From NCBI GenBank assembly GCA_014905825.1, contig JACGCN010000038.1, positions 124,001 to 188,000 of the forward strand: a DNA stretch of 64,000 nucleotides. The letters run 5' to 3'. The position numbers and the translations under genes were made by a program. Origin of the DNA: Lyophyllum atratum (taxonomy: Eukaryota > Basidiomycota > Agaricomycetes > Agaricales > Lyophyllaceae). Within the stretch, counting starts at the first letter, position 1. The number at the start of each line of letters is the position of its first letter. Below, piece by piece: positions 48,701 to 60,905 of the stretch. Below the pieces are notes generated by a model. That model was not told the origin of the DNA. It saw only the letters and a list, made by a program, of their open reading frames with translations, and made no database searches.

Positions 48701-50799
48701 TGGGGTCCGCGTGCTGAGAGGCAGCGAGGTCCGCGGAGAGGGTGGCGTCGGAGAAGGGGTACATGACCTGCGGGGCGAGCTTGATACGGTCCGACGCGAC
48801 GATGTGGGGGACCGCTCTCTCGTGCTTTGACTTCTTTTCGGAGTCGGAGAAGGCATCTCTTTGGTCGTTGGAGGAGGATTCGCCGGAGGTGGAGGAGACG
48901 GAGGTGGGGTCGCCTGCTTTTATGTCGACGGGGACGGGGATGGGTTTCACGTCAGGTTCTCGGACCCGTTCCTCTTCGGGGTCGCCGCGGTATACTTTGC
49001 CGGCGATGGAGCATTGGCGGAAGACCATCGAGTTCTACGGTGGGAAGGTCAATATATGCAGATCAGCGATTATTTGGGAGGCGGTCGTACCTGGGTAAGT
49101 GTTCCTGTCTTGTCAGAAAAGATGTACTCGATCTGGCCAAGATCGTCCGACAAATTCCAAGACCGCGCCTGTGTCGCCTGACCCGTCTTCTCGTACATGA
49201 TCTCGGAGTCGAAATAGATGAATGCGGCTTGACACGTGCGTACGAACTCTATGGATATGTACAGTGAGATCGGGACGATGTTCTGGAACCTGTAGTATCA
49301 TTAGATTAGAGATCTTCAATCTGACGTTGAAATTGAGAGGCATACGTGATTAGTGCATAGGCCCAGGTGACGAGACCGTTTATTGACGGGTTATCATCTT
49401 TCAAGTTGTCGTTGTAAAGCCACGGCGCCGACCTTGGGTAGTCGCGGTGTTCGAGAACCGAGTCGACGATGGCGCATGCAATTGCCATGAAAGCCAGGAG
49501 GATCAGGTTAACAAATCTATGCATAAAGTCAGTCCGATATACAAAGCAGCATCAGAACGAGACGTACACTTGCGGGTTCATCTGCCGCTCGACCTTGCTG
49601 CGTTTACTGGGCGTCCCGCCTGAATTCATGACGATCCTTGTGTCCTCCCCGGTATACAAAACCACGCCAATAACCCACTCCGTGTTCCTCAGTACCGTCC
49701 CCCGAAGCAACATCTGCTGCATATCTATGGGATGCTCCTCCACCGGGCCCTTCTCGCCCTCCACCCCATCTTTCGAGTCCACAATGAGCTTCGCATTAAG
49801 CTTGTACATATTAACTTCCGGCCGGTCCGCCTCGATCCTGAATTTGTTCTTGACATCTGCACACTCGCTTGCCGTACGAAGATGCGTGAGCGCAGGCGCG
49901 GCGTTGCGACTCTTAAGATTCGTTTCGCCGTCCAGGTTCTTCGTTTCCACATACGCAACGTTCTCCTCCTCGCTCGTCGCGCATATAAGTATGTCCGCTG
50001 GGATCGACTCGTCGTCCTTGATCTTCACAAAGTCGCCTACACGTATGTCCTCCCAGATCGTGCGCCGCCAGTGCGGTCGCTCGTCGTTGTGGTTCTCCTG
50101 CCCGAAGAAATGGATCCCATGCTGCGAACTCTCCTCGTGTGCCTCGTCATACTCGTTGTCCGTGTGCTCCTGGCCGCTGGCCTTTTCGTTGACGTGTGCG
50201 CCGTGGGCACCCGTCTTGAGGGCTTTGGAAGGGAGAATACCACGGACGAACGTGCGGTTCTTCCGGGCCGTAGCGTTGGGATTAGCCCAGCCGCCCCCAG
50301 ATAGCACACGGGTTGGGGTATGGTTGACACGGCGGTCGGACTGGTGGCGTTTGACGTCCTCATAGCCGTCTTTGACTGCGGTGATGCCGAGGACGATAAG
50401 AAGGGGGAGGATGACGAGGCCGGGCGAGATAGTCGAGAACTTGTTGAAGAACTGCAGAATGGCGATGCCGAGGAAGAAGCTGCGGGGTGGTTAGACGAGA
50501 AACATGAGGCATAGGGTAACTCGCACGCACATATTAGCTATACGCCTAAACTGCTCCAGGAGATTCCGGGGAAGAAAGGTAATGATAGTGTATTTGGACG
50601 TCAGGACCTGGTTTGTGGGGTAAACATGCTCAGGCTTCAGCCGGCCCTTCTTATCCAGGCGGTCCTCGGGCGGATTCTCATTTACATATATTATGCGTCG
50701 TGGGCCCGGCTCCTTCTTGCGGACAAAGAGGTTCTCGACGTTGAATTCAGCGAGCCTGGCGTATGCGTTGCGAAGCTGTGGGAACACAGCCGGCGTCAT
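45763..50799 (-). CDS. P4-type phospholipid flippase (Dnf-like), copy A
   Basis: A long gene of about a dozen exons from ATG at 50797-50799 to TAA at 45763-45765. Signature blocks in order: [20 protein letters not shown] (before TM1), [30 protein letters not shown] (actuator DGET loop), [13 protein letters not shown], then DKTGTLTQ with the phosphorylated Asp at 49112-49114. Next come [23 protein letters not shown] and [11 protein letters not shown] near 47390-47420, and the C-terminal membrane helices. The cytosolic tail has [13 protein letters not shown] followed by [15 protein letters not shown]. Such pumps move phosphatidylcholine, phosphatidylethanolamine or their lyso forms to the inner leaflet, usually with a Cdc50/Lem3 partner (not in this window). 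All catalytic motifs are intact. Copy B lies about 10 kb to the right in the same orientation. Confidence 0.92.
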
Positions 50800-51604
50800 G
50801 GGAGAGGTCGTGGTCGTCGGGGGGTAGGTGGTGGAGAGAGGTTAAGCTCGCACAGGGCGGCCAGTCATGGGGGACACCACAAACGCCGTTGGTCGTAACT
50901 TTTCTCTCCGTTCTCCGCTGACACACCACCATACATGACACACTTATGATGACCCCCGTCCTTTTCTCGTATACCTCCCTCCGCTCAAAAATTCCGTCAC
51001 AAAAAGCTGTATATTCGTAATTTGTAGCATTCTGCAGCCCTGCGTCCATGCAGTCCCCGCAGGAGGTACAATGAGCCGTTCTCGAGCGTATTTCCCTGAG
51101 CTCACACGATCGATCAAGGAGCTTGGAGCGTAAACATGCTGCGTCAGCAACCAAACGAAATATGTAATTGATGCCGAATCCGTGTTTTTGCGCCGCCGTT
51201 TCCATATTCCGAACTTGTGAACCGATTCTCCGCGGCATAGGCTCTAGCAGAAACCCATGCATGCTATACCTCCAACCGGAAATTCTCCGATGTTGATAGC
51301 GAGCTTGCGTTAGTGGCAGCGCCCGGCTGTGTCAAGCTTCTCTTCTGCAGCACTGAAGCTTTCGTTTAGGCGAAGTGGCAATGGAAAACGAGCGTGGCCC
51401 CGGGTATGTATTATATCAAAAAGGCGGGGTGGGGGTGGTGACAAGAAGACAGCAATAACGCAAAGTATAGAGTGAGTGGTAAAAGAATCAAGGGTAACAG
51501 GTAATTCCATATGCAAAGCTTGAAGAATGAGTGTTCGCAGTGGGTATCATTTTTATGCGCCTGCCAAACCGATCCAAGCGACCCAAAGACAGCTGGAGAT
51601 GCGT
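50800..51604. other. intergenic region between flippase A and septin
   Basis: About 800 bases containing the flippase A promoter and the septin 3' end. A 171-codon ORF on the minus strand (50747-51262) overlaps the flippase start and has no family features. Confidence 0.5.
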
Positions 51605-53092
51605 CTACTGCTGGGCTTGCGCGGGGCGCTGGTTGACGCCCTCCTTGAGTGCGAGCAGCTGTTTCGAGCGGAACGCCTCGTAGTGGATTTGTGCCGTCGT
51701 CTCGATGAGGTCTTGCAAGTGGGTCCTAGAGGGCAAGTCAGCAAAGCAGTGGCTTTGAAGTCAAAACAAGAAGCGTACCTCGTGAGGAAATTGCGGAGGT
51801 TCATGAACTCGCAATGGTTCGGGTCCTCGACGTTGACGACACCCCAACGGTTCCTGCGCCCTCGAACAGACTTGCCATCAATGATGACGTTGTTCTCCGA
51901 GCCAACGACAGCGAAGGGGATGATGTTCTACAGGAAAAGACATATCAGCCTCCAGAACGTGGCGCAACACAGCGAGATAACTCACCCGGATAGCAGAGTT
52001 GAGCTGCACCTCCTCCTCATCATCCTCATCCGTATCAAAGGGGTACAAACGAATGTTATCATACTGCAGCTCCTCCCTAATCTTCGCCTTGAACTTCTCC
52101 CGCTCCTCCGGCGTCAGGCTGTCAGACTTCGCGATCACGGGCACGACGTTCACGACCTCGCTCAGCTTCTTCATCACAATCACGTCGATGGGGCGCAGCG
52201 CGTGGCCTGTGGGGTTGATGAAGTACAGGCAGCAGTGAATACGCGTGTCCTGGATGTAACGGTCACGCATCGCGGTCAGCTCCTTTCGGAGGTACGCGCT
52301 GTGCTGGTCTTTGATGTACTTGACGATAGGGTCCCAGCTGCACGTGTCAGGGACGTAATAAGCTCACTAGAAGCGGAGAAGGCAGAAAAAAAGGGGGGGG
52401 GAAGGTTGGGAACGCACCAGTTCTCGTTGTTCACCTGGTCTCCGTACCCCGGGGTGTCGACGATGTTCAGACGCAGCTTCACGCCGTTCTCCACAATGAC
52501 TGTAAAAAAAATAGAATGAGCTCGGGTCCACGTTTTGAACATTGTGTACACGTAAAATGGGAAGGAAAGAAGGTTCTTAGGCAATACCCAAGACAGGGTT
52601 AGGCATAATAGGCAGGCAAGAACATCGATACGTATGAAAACGACATGACGTGTGGGATTGCAGGAAGGGGGGAGAACAGCATAGGACATACCATGCGAAA
52701 CAGCCTGAATCTCAGTCGTCTGCCTGACAGGCTCATCCGACGCGAAGCGGCCCTTCGAGTCAACAAGGTGCGACGCGAAGATGGTGTTGATGAGCGTCGA
52801 CTTTCCCAGACCGGTTTGACCTGTTCATCCGTTCACGCAGAAGAGCAGAGGAGCAAACAACCAGTACAATGCGGCAGCAGCGAAAATGGAGCCGAAGAGG
52901 GAAGCACAACGTGGAACAAGCCAGGAAGGACAAAAAGACAAAAATTTAGCACGTCTGCAGCTATGAGAACAGAAGACACGCACCAACGACGATGACATTG
53001 AACTGGAACCCGCGCTTCAAGAGCTTGTGCTCGATCTGCTGGGTAATGCTGTCGAACCCGACATATGACTCCGCGCGGATCTCTTCAGTCAT
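51605..53092 (-). CDS. CDC10: septin, Cdc10 type
   Basis: The start MTEEIRAESYVGFDSITQQI is followed by EHKLLKRGFQFNVIVVG and, after an intron, QTGLGKSTLINTIFASHL. The Walker A P-loop GQTGLGKS is thus split by the intron. Then come LNIVDTPGYGDQVNNEN (G3), WDPIVKYIKDQHSAYLRKEL, CCLYFINPTGHAL, VPVIAKSDSLT (G4, AKSD), NIIPFAVVGSENNV and GRRNRWGVVNVEDPNHC. The end is THLQDLIETTAQIHYEAFRS plus a short tail, with no C-terminal coiled coil. A missing coiled coil and the short N-terminus point to the Cdc10 subgroup, the central subunit of septin filaments at bud necks or septa. About 330 residues, normal. It sits between two flippase paralogues, all on the minus strand. Confidence 0.92.
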
Positions 53093-54373
53093 GGCTTATC
53101 CTTTAACCTAGGGGTATTTGAGAAGGAAAATAGAGAAGGAGGGCAGCGAGGAGGAGGGAAGGAGAGAAACGGGGAGGTGGAGACGGCGAACGACGTGGTT
53201 CGAGGATTTGGGCTTCTGCAGCTGGTGGCAAATTTGGCTTTGGCGCAAATAGATGTAAATATGGTGGTGGCTGCGAGGCGAAACAAGTCGTCTCTCTCTC
53301 TAAACACCAAATCTTATCCTACAAATCTGATCTGCGAACAGAAAACATATCTACGTCTTTTTCAAGCTACGCTCCTCGTCCAGCAGTCTCAATCTGGAGC
53401 TTGGTGGCTGGCGGATCGGTCTCCTTGCTACCTGCGCCGCTAGCTTGTGGCTGCTAATATGTTTCCAGACCTATCCTCATGGAATGAGGGAAAGAGATCC
53501 TCACGGGCTCGCTGGTCCCCCGGCTTTGGCCTTCTAGCAAAATGATTTCCGCAACGTCCTCCTCAGTATCTTGCATGTCCTAGATCTTTTGCAATTCGCC
53601 TCCACGGTTGGCTAAGATCTGATGAAGGAGGTCACGTATTTCTGCAGCATCCCCTTGTTCCATGTCTTCGACTTCGACCTCACTACCTATGTATTGGCAA
53701 TCGGTCTTGGCTCCAACACAACACTGCTTGCCAATACTAATAAGCCAGTACAAAATACGCTAGCCGTATGCCCGACATCACCTAGGCGGTTCAGCTTGGC
53801 GTAGAACAAAAATTCGGTGTACGTGGACGGTTTGCGTGAAGCACTGGTGGAGCTCACGCTCGCATAACTCAAACGCCTGATCGTACCTCGCCGCTCCTGA
53901 CTGTTCGATGTCAATATTTCGCGTTCAACATCGGATTCATTGCTCCACCGAAGGCACTTATAATGGCAAGACGCGACCACTGCCTAACCATTTATTCGAT
54001 TTTCTTGTAGACTCTACAGTACTCCACAGGTGTTTGGGAGTGATGAGTTGGAGGGACATATCATGCACTGTAGTAGCCAGGAAGCGGGTTTCTGCCAGAG
54101 TCCGACTCTACTCATCTAGAATACACAAACAGCGAGTACAATATTCATGAAATGGGCCTTTTGCCTTGCTCTGAAGATGTACTAGTGAGCCTCGCGGCAG
54201 AGAAAGTCCCACCGCGACGTAAGAGTAGGCGTGCTATCTTGCATACTCGAACATCTCCGAGGGAGGAGACGCGTTGTTTTCCTTTATTTATTCACGGTGG
54301 CTCTCCGACCTCTTACTTGACTCCTTGCCGATCCTCAGTACACTCCTGCACATAGACGCTCCCATCGTCGACA
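53093..54373. other. intergenic interval, possible decayed or unresolved gene
   Basis: About 1.3 kb between two divergent genes. On the minus strand, short open pieces look protein-like (YDQAFELCERELHQ near 53860-53890; DMEQGDAAEIRDLLHQIL near 53610-53670) but are separated by stops and do not splice together convincingly. The first 200 bases upstream of the septin hold its promoter. Confidence 0.35.
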
Positions 54374-54808
54374 ATGAATTCGCCACCAGATCCAGGCTCT
54401 CCGATATCCACAGATACGGAGTCTCCACCCCCCGAGGAGATCAGTCCTCAGCCCTCAGGCGACCCCCGTTTCCTGAACATCGCCAGCCACATAACGCAGT
54501 CATTGGTCAGTGGTGGGGCCAAACGTCGTCTTCCCGGGGGCTCCAGCTTTGGTGCATCTTCGTCCAATCGCGATCCGAAGTCAAGGCGGAGAGGCGATCT
54601 TGCACGGACAGGGGGTGCAGGGGGCGGCCTATGGGAAAGCACGAAGGAGACCAAGCGAGAGGAGAGAGACCTTGTTGATCACCATGTCGTGGATTTTCTG
54701 AGAAAAGGTGCGTCCTCGCTAGACTGGATTGAGGATGTGAATTTGATCGTGGAGGCTACAGAGATAGGTGATCCTTTCCTGGAGACTCTTGTACAACGAC
54801 ACGCTTAG
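54374..54808 (+). CDS. small hypothetical protein
   Basis: A 144-codon ORF starting MNSPPDPGSPISTDTESPPP, Pro/Ser-rich then Gly/Arg-rich, ending with a short helix-like segment (DLVDHHVVDFLRK). Within it, 54708-54761 has GT-AG ends, is exactly 54 bases and lacks a stop. The protein could therefore be 144 residues or, spliced, 126 residues, ending EIGDPFLETLVQRHA. The intron size matches its neighbours, so the spliced form is more likely. No family recognised. Confidence 0.5.
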   Translation: MNSPPDPGSPISTDTESPPPEEISPQPSGDPRFLNIASHITQSLVSGGAKRRLPGGSSFGASSSNRDPKSRRRGDLARTGGAGGGLWESTKETKREERDLVDHHVVDFLRKGASSLDWIEDVNLIVEATEIGDPFLETLVQRHA

Positions 54809-55842
54809 ACGCAGATTCTCCTTTACTTGGTGAGTACAGTCGTTTAAAATATAATGTACACAGTGGGATAGATAATGTTTCCCTTCTTTTCAGCTTCAAC
54901 GCCTTACGATGATCACAGCCCGTGTACCATACCCCTGTAAGAATAACGAAACTGTGCCACTACTGCTGCGAAGGTCTCCTAAAGGAATACGCAAAATCCA
55001 TGGAATGGTAAGCTCTCTTAATATGATATGCAATAAAGATCATACGGAACACACCGCGGATGCTGCAACACGCGAACTATCCACGTCTTGACACCGAGGC
55101 AGGTGGCAAATGGCGGGCAAGCAGCTCCAGACAAAGTAATCGAAATGCTCAAACCGATCATATGTGAAGGTTTCGAATCGCGGGGTGGCTCTTCAGCTTC
55201 AGCAGTTGTAGAATGCGGGCTTCATTCCGGATAAGTGGTTGCTTTTCCCTAAGAGACAGCCATAATCTCTTTGGCGCAACGACCATCTCGGAGACTCGTT
55301 CTTTAAGATCCTGATGAGTCCGTAGGTCGCGATTCGCATAGCTCCCATAACCAATCCCGTCGCCGAAGTTCAGTGAAATAGTATTGTCCATGCTCTTGCA
55401 ACGTAACGAGACTCGCACGGATCGTTGAGTGGTGCAGAGCAGATGTTTTAGAACACGCTACGTCGTTAAAGAGTTGAACTTGACGTCGACATTGCATACA
55501 CCGATGATGGTTCTAGATATGCAGTGAGCAGACTCAGAACCTTCCTCGCCTGGATAAATGTTTCCAGTTATGATGAGTGTCTTACGTTGCTCATCTCTCC
55601 CAATCTTCAAGTTCATGATTGTTGGAGCCAGTTTCCCTGAACTTACCAGTATACTGTGACCACACCTGCAACAATATCAAGCCCGGCGTGGTCGTTTCGA
55701 AACAGTCGAATTCAATTGAGTGGTACTTAAGCTATACGATAATGATACATATTAAATATCCTCCGTACATCCGAAAGCATAAAGCGGGTGGTACAACAAA
55801 TGGTCCAGTGACGTGAACGATGAAAAAGTCGTAAAACGGCAT
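54809..55842. other. convergent intergenic gap
   Basis: About 1 kb between the small hypothetical gene and the flippase B stop. Two overlapping minus-strand ORFs (55158-55497) have no recognisable content. Nothing else is supported. Confidence 0.45.
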
Positions 55843-58800
55843 CTACTCGTTCTTTCCGGAAGAAGACAACTTCTTCCGCAGCCCCCGCTTCAGAGAGAAC
55901 ATATGTGATAATGTTTCCTTGCCCTTCCGCGACGTCGGCCGTGGTGGCTCTAGATTTGGCGGCTGTAGATTCCGACTGCTCAGCCTTCGCTCCGAGAGAT
56001 TAGTCTGCATTCGTCGCATCGCCACACCACCCTCCTCAGTAGCGAAGTCGAACCCGTGATCAACGGACACAAGCCCGGTCGCCATGTCTGTCCGACTTGC
56101 TGCACGGACATCAACCGATGGTCTCCGCATATCCAGCGAAGTAACACTGTCATTGAACCGTGATCGAGATGTCCGCCGTGAGGCTGATGAGGCTGGTCGG
56201 CGGAGGGTTTTAAGATGGGTAATTCGGGCGTCGTGCGCGAAGTCGCGGTGGGGGTCATATTTGCTGATCCAGCGCATAGTGTCAAGGTCGTCAGGGGCAA
56301 AGCCGAATTTCCAAGCCTTTACAAGGAGACGGGGAGCCAGGGAGAGGAAGAAGGTAATAGGTATACAAAACCAGAAGTATGCTGACGTGAAGAGAAGGAA
56401 ATAGTTGCCGTAGAGCGATGTGACGGCATATCCGGGAGAGATGAGGGAATATATGATCTGTGAGAAGTGGTCAGGTCCGGGCGATATGGCTAGAGGGGTG
56501 TTTGACTGACCGTGAAGATCCATACAACGACGATACCAATGAAGACTGCAAAGAATACCCAGGCATTCCAGGCTGTTGCGCTGAACCCAGTGTAAATGTT
56601 GGCAACCATGACCGCAACTACCGCCATGGTCTACAACAAATATTTCAATTTTCGAGTGAAGACGAATCATGACACGATCACGTACCGTGGAGAACTCCTG
56701 AAGATTGATACCAAATCCATCGCTCCGAGATGTCGGTGATGGAGCGTATGCGTAGAGGATGATGAAAAAGATGATCGCAGACTGGAGCAGACTTATTAGA
56801 TCGACTTCGAAAGATTAGAAAGGGCACGCTCACTTGGTAAAGTCCATCGAACAAATAAACGAAGAATGATCTGAGCCCAAACCAGGTGCCGCGGCGTCCG
56901 TAGTGATAAAGCTCCGGTACGTCCATCAAGATATGGTAGTCTGCATCGTCTGATTGGTAAAGAACGCAATGTACGCAAGACAAAACGATTACCTAGGACG
57001 CGGTCGAACAAGCCAATACCAACCACAGGCGCGATTGTCCAGACTGAGTTCCAGAACAGGATGTAGATGTAGTCAAACACGCTGGAATAGAATCAGCATC
57101 GGAACATAATAGTGGGGCCGGAGGGACTGACAAATTGGCACTCCATCCGTCGTAGATTTGGAACCACCAAAGCACGCCGACGGGGACGACATTCTTGTAG
57201 AAGAAGTTCAAAATCCTGTCATTGAGGTCAACGACTGTTCGGGTGAACATGGAACTCGAAAAACCCACATCGTCCCATTCCGAGCATAAGACCAATGTCC
57301 GTGAACAAGGAGGAGCTTCTTCAGGAACCGGAACTGCAACGAGCACGGGATCAGCAGCCGGACGTAGCGTTGAACTCACAACACACCTGTGCGATAGCGT
57401 AGTCCGAAGAATTGACGGCCTGTAAGCCCTCTTCACCCGAGATTCCAACACCGACATCGGCAGCCTAATCATGCACCATATCGATACACATTTCAGAACA
57501 GTTCTATTGTTCGACACGTACCTGGATCATGCTGACATCGTTCGCCCCATCGCCAATAGCTAACGTCATGACGCCTAGACCATCCTTGACCAGTCGCACC
57601 ACAAGAGCCTTCTGAAGTGGAGATACACGACAGCAGATGACACCCTCGCACATCGTCGCGAGCCGCAGAAGCGTGCTTTTATTCTCTTCGTCCTCGAATG
57701 CCTGAAGAACCATGTGAGCAAATATCAAAAAGGAACGTGAATGAACGCACATGAAGCAGCGCCGCTCCGTCAATGACCAACACGAACCCGCCAGGGCGGT
57801 CACCATTCTGCGACCCAACGATGGAAGTAACGCCAGTGTCGATGCGTTGCAGAGGTATGCTGTGATCACGAGATGACGTGGAGGGTCGCGGAAGGTCGCC
57901 AGTGCCAAGACCGTTTTCAGGGAAGAATTTGTCGATGGCATGGACCATTTGTTGATAGACCGTACGCCCTTCGTTCCCGCCGCGGATGATGATAATGTTT
58001 GAGTCGTTCGCGATGAGGTTAGTGCTCCGTCCGATGGCTGATCAAGCGAGCCATGGTTAGAAAAAGCCGTATGAGGGCAGGAAAGAGTGGCTCACCAATA
58101 GCAGTCTCGAGCTTATCTCCTGTAGCCACCCATATCCTGATTCCCGCCCTCTTGAGGTCAGCGATGGTCTCAGGAACACCGTCTTGTAGTCGATCCTCGA
58201 TGGCGGTAGCTCCGAGAAGTCGCAGATCCTGCTCCAACTCATTACACACCGCTTCGATCTTCTCCTCCCTGTCTTCAAGAGAGATGGACGCCTCGTGGTA
58301 CCGCTCGCTCCAAGCCTGATAATCATCCTCTATCCATCACCGAAGTCAGGACAACGACCATAACTTCAGCAAAGATTACTCACCAGCAATAACCTTATAA
58401 GCCAGGGTAAGCGTCCTGAGCCCGTTGTTCGCAAACTCGCTCAGATGGGCCTCTGTCTCCGCCATAAGATCGCGCTCGCTGTCCTTCAGCCGCTGGAACA
58501 CGATATTATCCGCTCCCTTCGTGAGCAAAAAAAGCCTCCCGTCCTCCCCACCCAGCTTGCGCAATACCACGCTCATCCTCTTCCTCGCGCTCGTGAACTC
58601 CAAAATATTCAGCAGCTCGTACTTCTCCACATCCGGGGACGACGACGGCGTGCGCAGCGAAAGTATCTCCTTGTCCCGCCCACAAAAGACGAACCCGACG
58701 TCTGCTGCCGCCTGAACCAGTGCCGCCTCATCAGGGGATTGGGCTTTGTATTCGATCTCGCCTGTCACAGGATCGACTGATGTGAGGACCGTGTGGCAGA

Positions 58801-60905
58801 GGGCCAGGACGGTGAAGAAGCCGTTGAGGAGGCGGGAGTGGGGTGCATTCTCAGACTCGGGGTCGGCGTTGACCGCGTCCTCGAGGTCTTGAGACAGAAA
58901 GGCGTCTCTGAATTTTATGGGAGTGTCCTTCCCCTTCTTTTCCGCTACTTTGGCCACATCCTGAGCAGGGCCCTGGGGTTCAATGGCGAGGTTAGAGCTG
59001 GAAGATTGGGCAGCGGCCCAGAGATCGATATTTACAGCCACGGGTTCAATGTTGTTTTCGCTGTTGATGGACGCGGGCTTGACATTCTCCACGATATCAT
59101 CACCATCCGCCATGTCCGCATCGCCTCTATATGCCCGACCTCCGATCGAACACTGGCGGAACATCATAGAGTTCTGGGCACACACGTCCATCAGTCAAAC
59201 AAGATTCGCGTGGCATGTGAAACGAAGGATCCCAAAACCGGGCCATACCTGTGTGAGAGTCCCCGTCTTATCCGAAAATATATACTCGATCTGCCCCAAG
59301 TCGTCTGACAGATTCCAGGAGCGGCAGACAGTAGCTTGTCCGGTCTTCTCGTACCATATGTCGGCGTCAAAGTAGATGAATGCGGCCTGACAAGTGCGAA
59401 CAAACTCTATCGATATGTATAGCGAGATGGGAACGATGGTCTGGAATCTGTTTTTTGAGTCTGTCAGAATGGTGCGTAGGCATTTAAGATGTCAGGAAGG
59501 ACTCACGTAAGGAGGGAGTAAGCCCAGGTGATCAGGCCGTTGATACGGGGATTGTCGTCGCTCAAGTCGGCGCCATAGAGCCAAGGGGCTCCCAGAGGTA
59601 AGTATTTCACTTGCAGAAGGGAATCGGCGATCGCACAGCAGATTGCTAGGGCGCCCAGTATAATGAGATTGATGAAACTGTGGAATCGCGTTAAGTCATG
59701 CAATGCCAGGAGAAGATGTGGGGAGAAAACTCACACTTGAGGATTCATCTGCCGCTCGACTTTGCTGCGCTTACTTGGGGTACCTCCAGAGTTCAGCACT
59801 ATTTTGGTGTCCAAGCCGGTGAACATGACGACGCCGATTGCCCAGCGCGTATTTCTGAGCACCGTCCCGCGCAACAGGGTCATTGACAGATCGACGGGCG
59901 ACGTCTCTCCATTGACCTCAACGTTGGCCTGGAGTCGGTACATGTCGGTATCAGGCCTATCGCAGTTGATACGGAACGAGTTCTGCCTGTCCGCACATCT
60001 TGCGGCGTCCCGTAGGTGGGAGAGTGGAGGAACAGCGTGGCGGGATTTGAGGTTGGTCTCGCCGTCGAGATTCTTGGTCTCCACGAAAGCGACATCCTCC
60101 TCCTCCGACGTTGCACATATCATGATGTCGGCGGGGATCGGCTCGCCGTCCATGATCTTCACGAAATCCCCAACATTTAGATCCTCCCATAGGACCCTCT
60201 TCCAACGAGGTTTCGGCCCTCTATTCTTCTCGTTTTCATCCTCCGGCAAAACTTCGTCCAACTCCGAATCTGAATCATCGTCCACATTTGAACTTGGCTT
60301 GGGAGCTCGACGGCGTGGACGCCCTATACCCCGGATGAAAGTTTTGCTTTTCGCCTCCATTGCGTTCGTGTTCTTCCACTCCCCACCCACTAACACCTTC
60401 ACTGAACTGTGATTGACCCGCTTGTCCGATTCATGCCTTTTTACATCTTCGTATCCATCTTTGAGGGCCGTGACAGTGAGAATGATGATCAACGGTAGGA
60501 TGACAACTCCTGGAGATATTGTCGAGAACTTGGGAACGAATTGGAGGACCGATATCCCGAGAAAGAATCTAAAGTCGAAATGAAGGGTCAGAAAAGTTAA
60601 AACTAGGTAAAAGCTGTGCAGCCTACTCACAAGTTAGCCACACGCCTGAATTGCTCTAGTAGGTTTCGTGGAAGAAACGTTATGACGGTATATTTCGATG
60701 TAATGACCTGGTTGCTCGTGTAGACATGCTCGGGTTTGGGCTTGCCCTTGGGATCGATATAATGAGCTGGGATGTGTTCGTTTACAAAAATCGTCCGAGG
60801 TGGTCCCGGTTCTCGTTTTCGTGAGAAAAGCGACTCGACGTTGAAGGCGACTGCTCGAGCGTACCAGCTTTGAACGGGCTTGCCATTAGCCTTGGTGGTC
60901 GCCAT
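55843..60905 (-). CDS. P4-type phospholipid flippase (Dnf-like), copy B
   Basis: Starts [19 protein letters not shown] at 60905 and ends at TAG 55843-55845, with an exon layout much like copy A. Blocks: [64 protein letters not shown], and DKTGTLTQ with the phosphorylated Asp at 59270-59272. They continue with [35 protein letters not shown] (57537-57569) and the tail [17 protein letters not shown]. All catalytic motifs are present. B has an extra intron after the GAALLH codons (around 57710-57750) that A lacks. The linker before the actuator domain is acidic ([19 protein letters not shown]) and differs from A. It duplicates A's function at least in part; different substrate or location is an inference. 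Confidence 0.92.

Noticed and set aside
31137..60905. A functional gene cluster for membrane lipid signalling (PLC, AP-2, flippases, septin)
   Set aside because: The genes are housekeeping, on mixed strands and interrupted by unrelated genes. Proximity alone is not evidence of a system.
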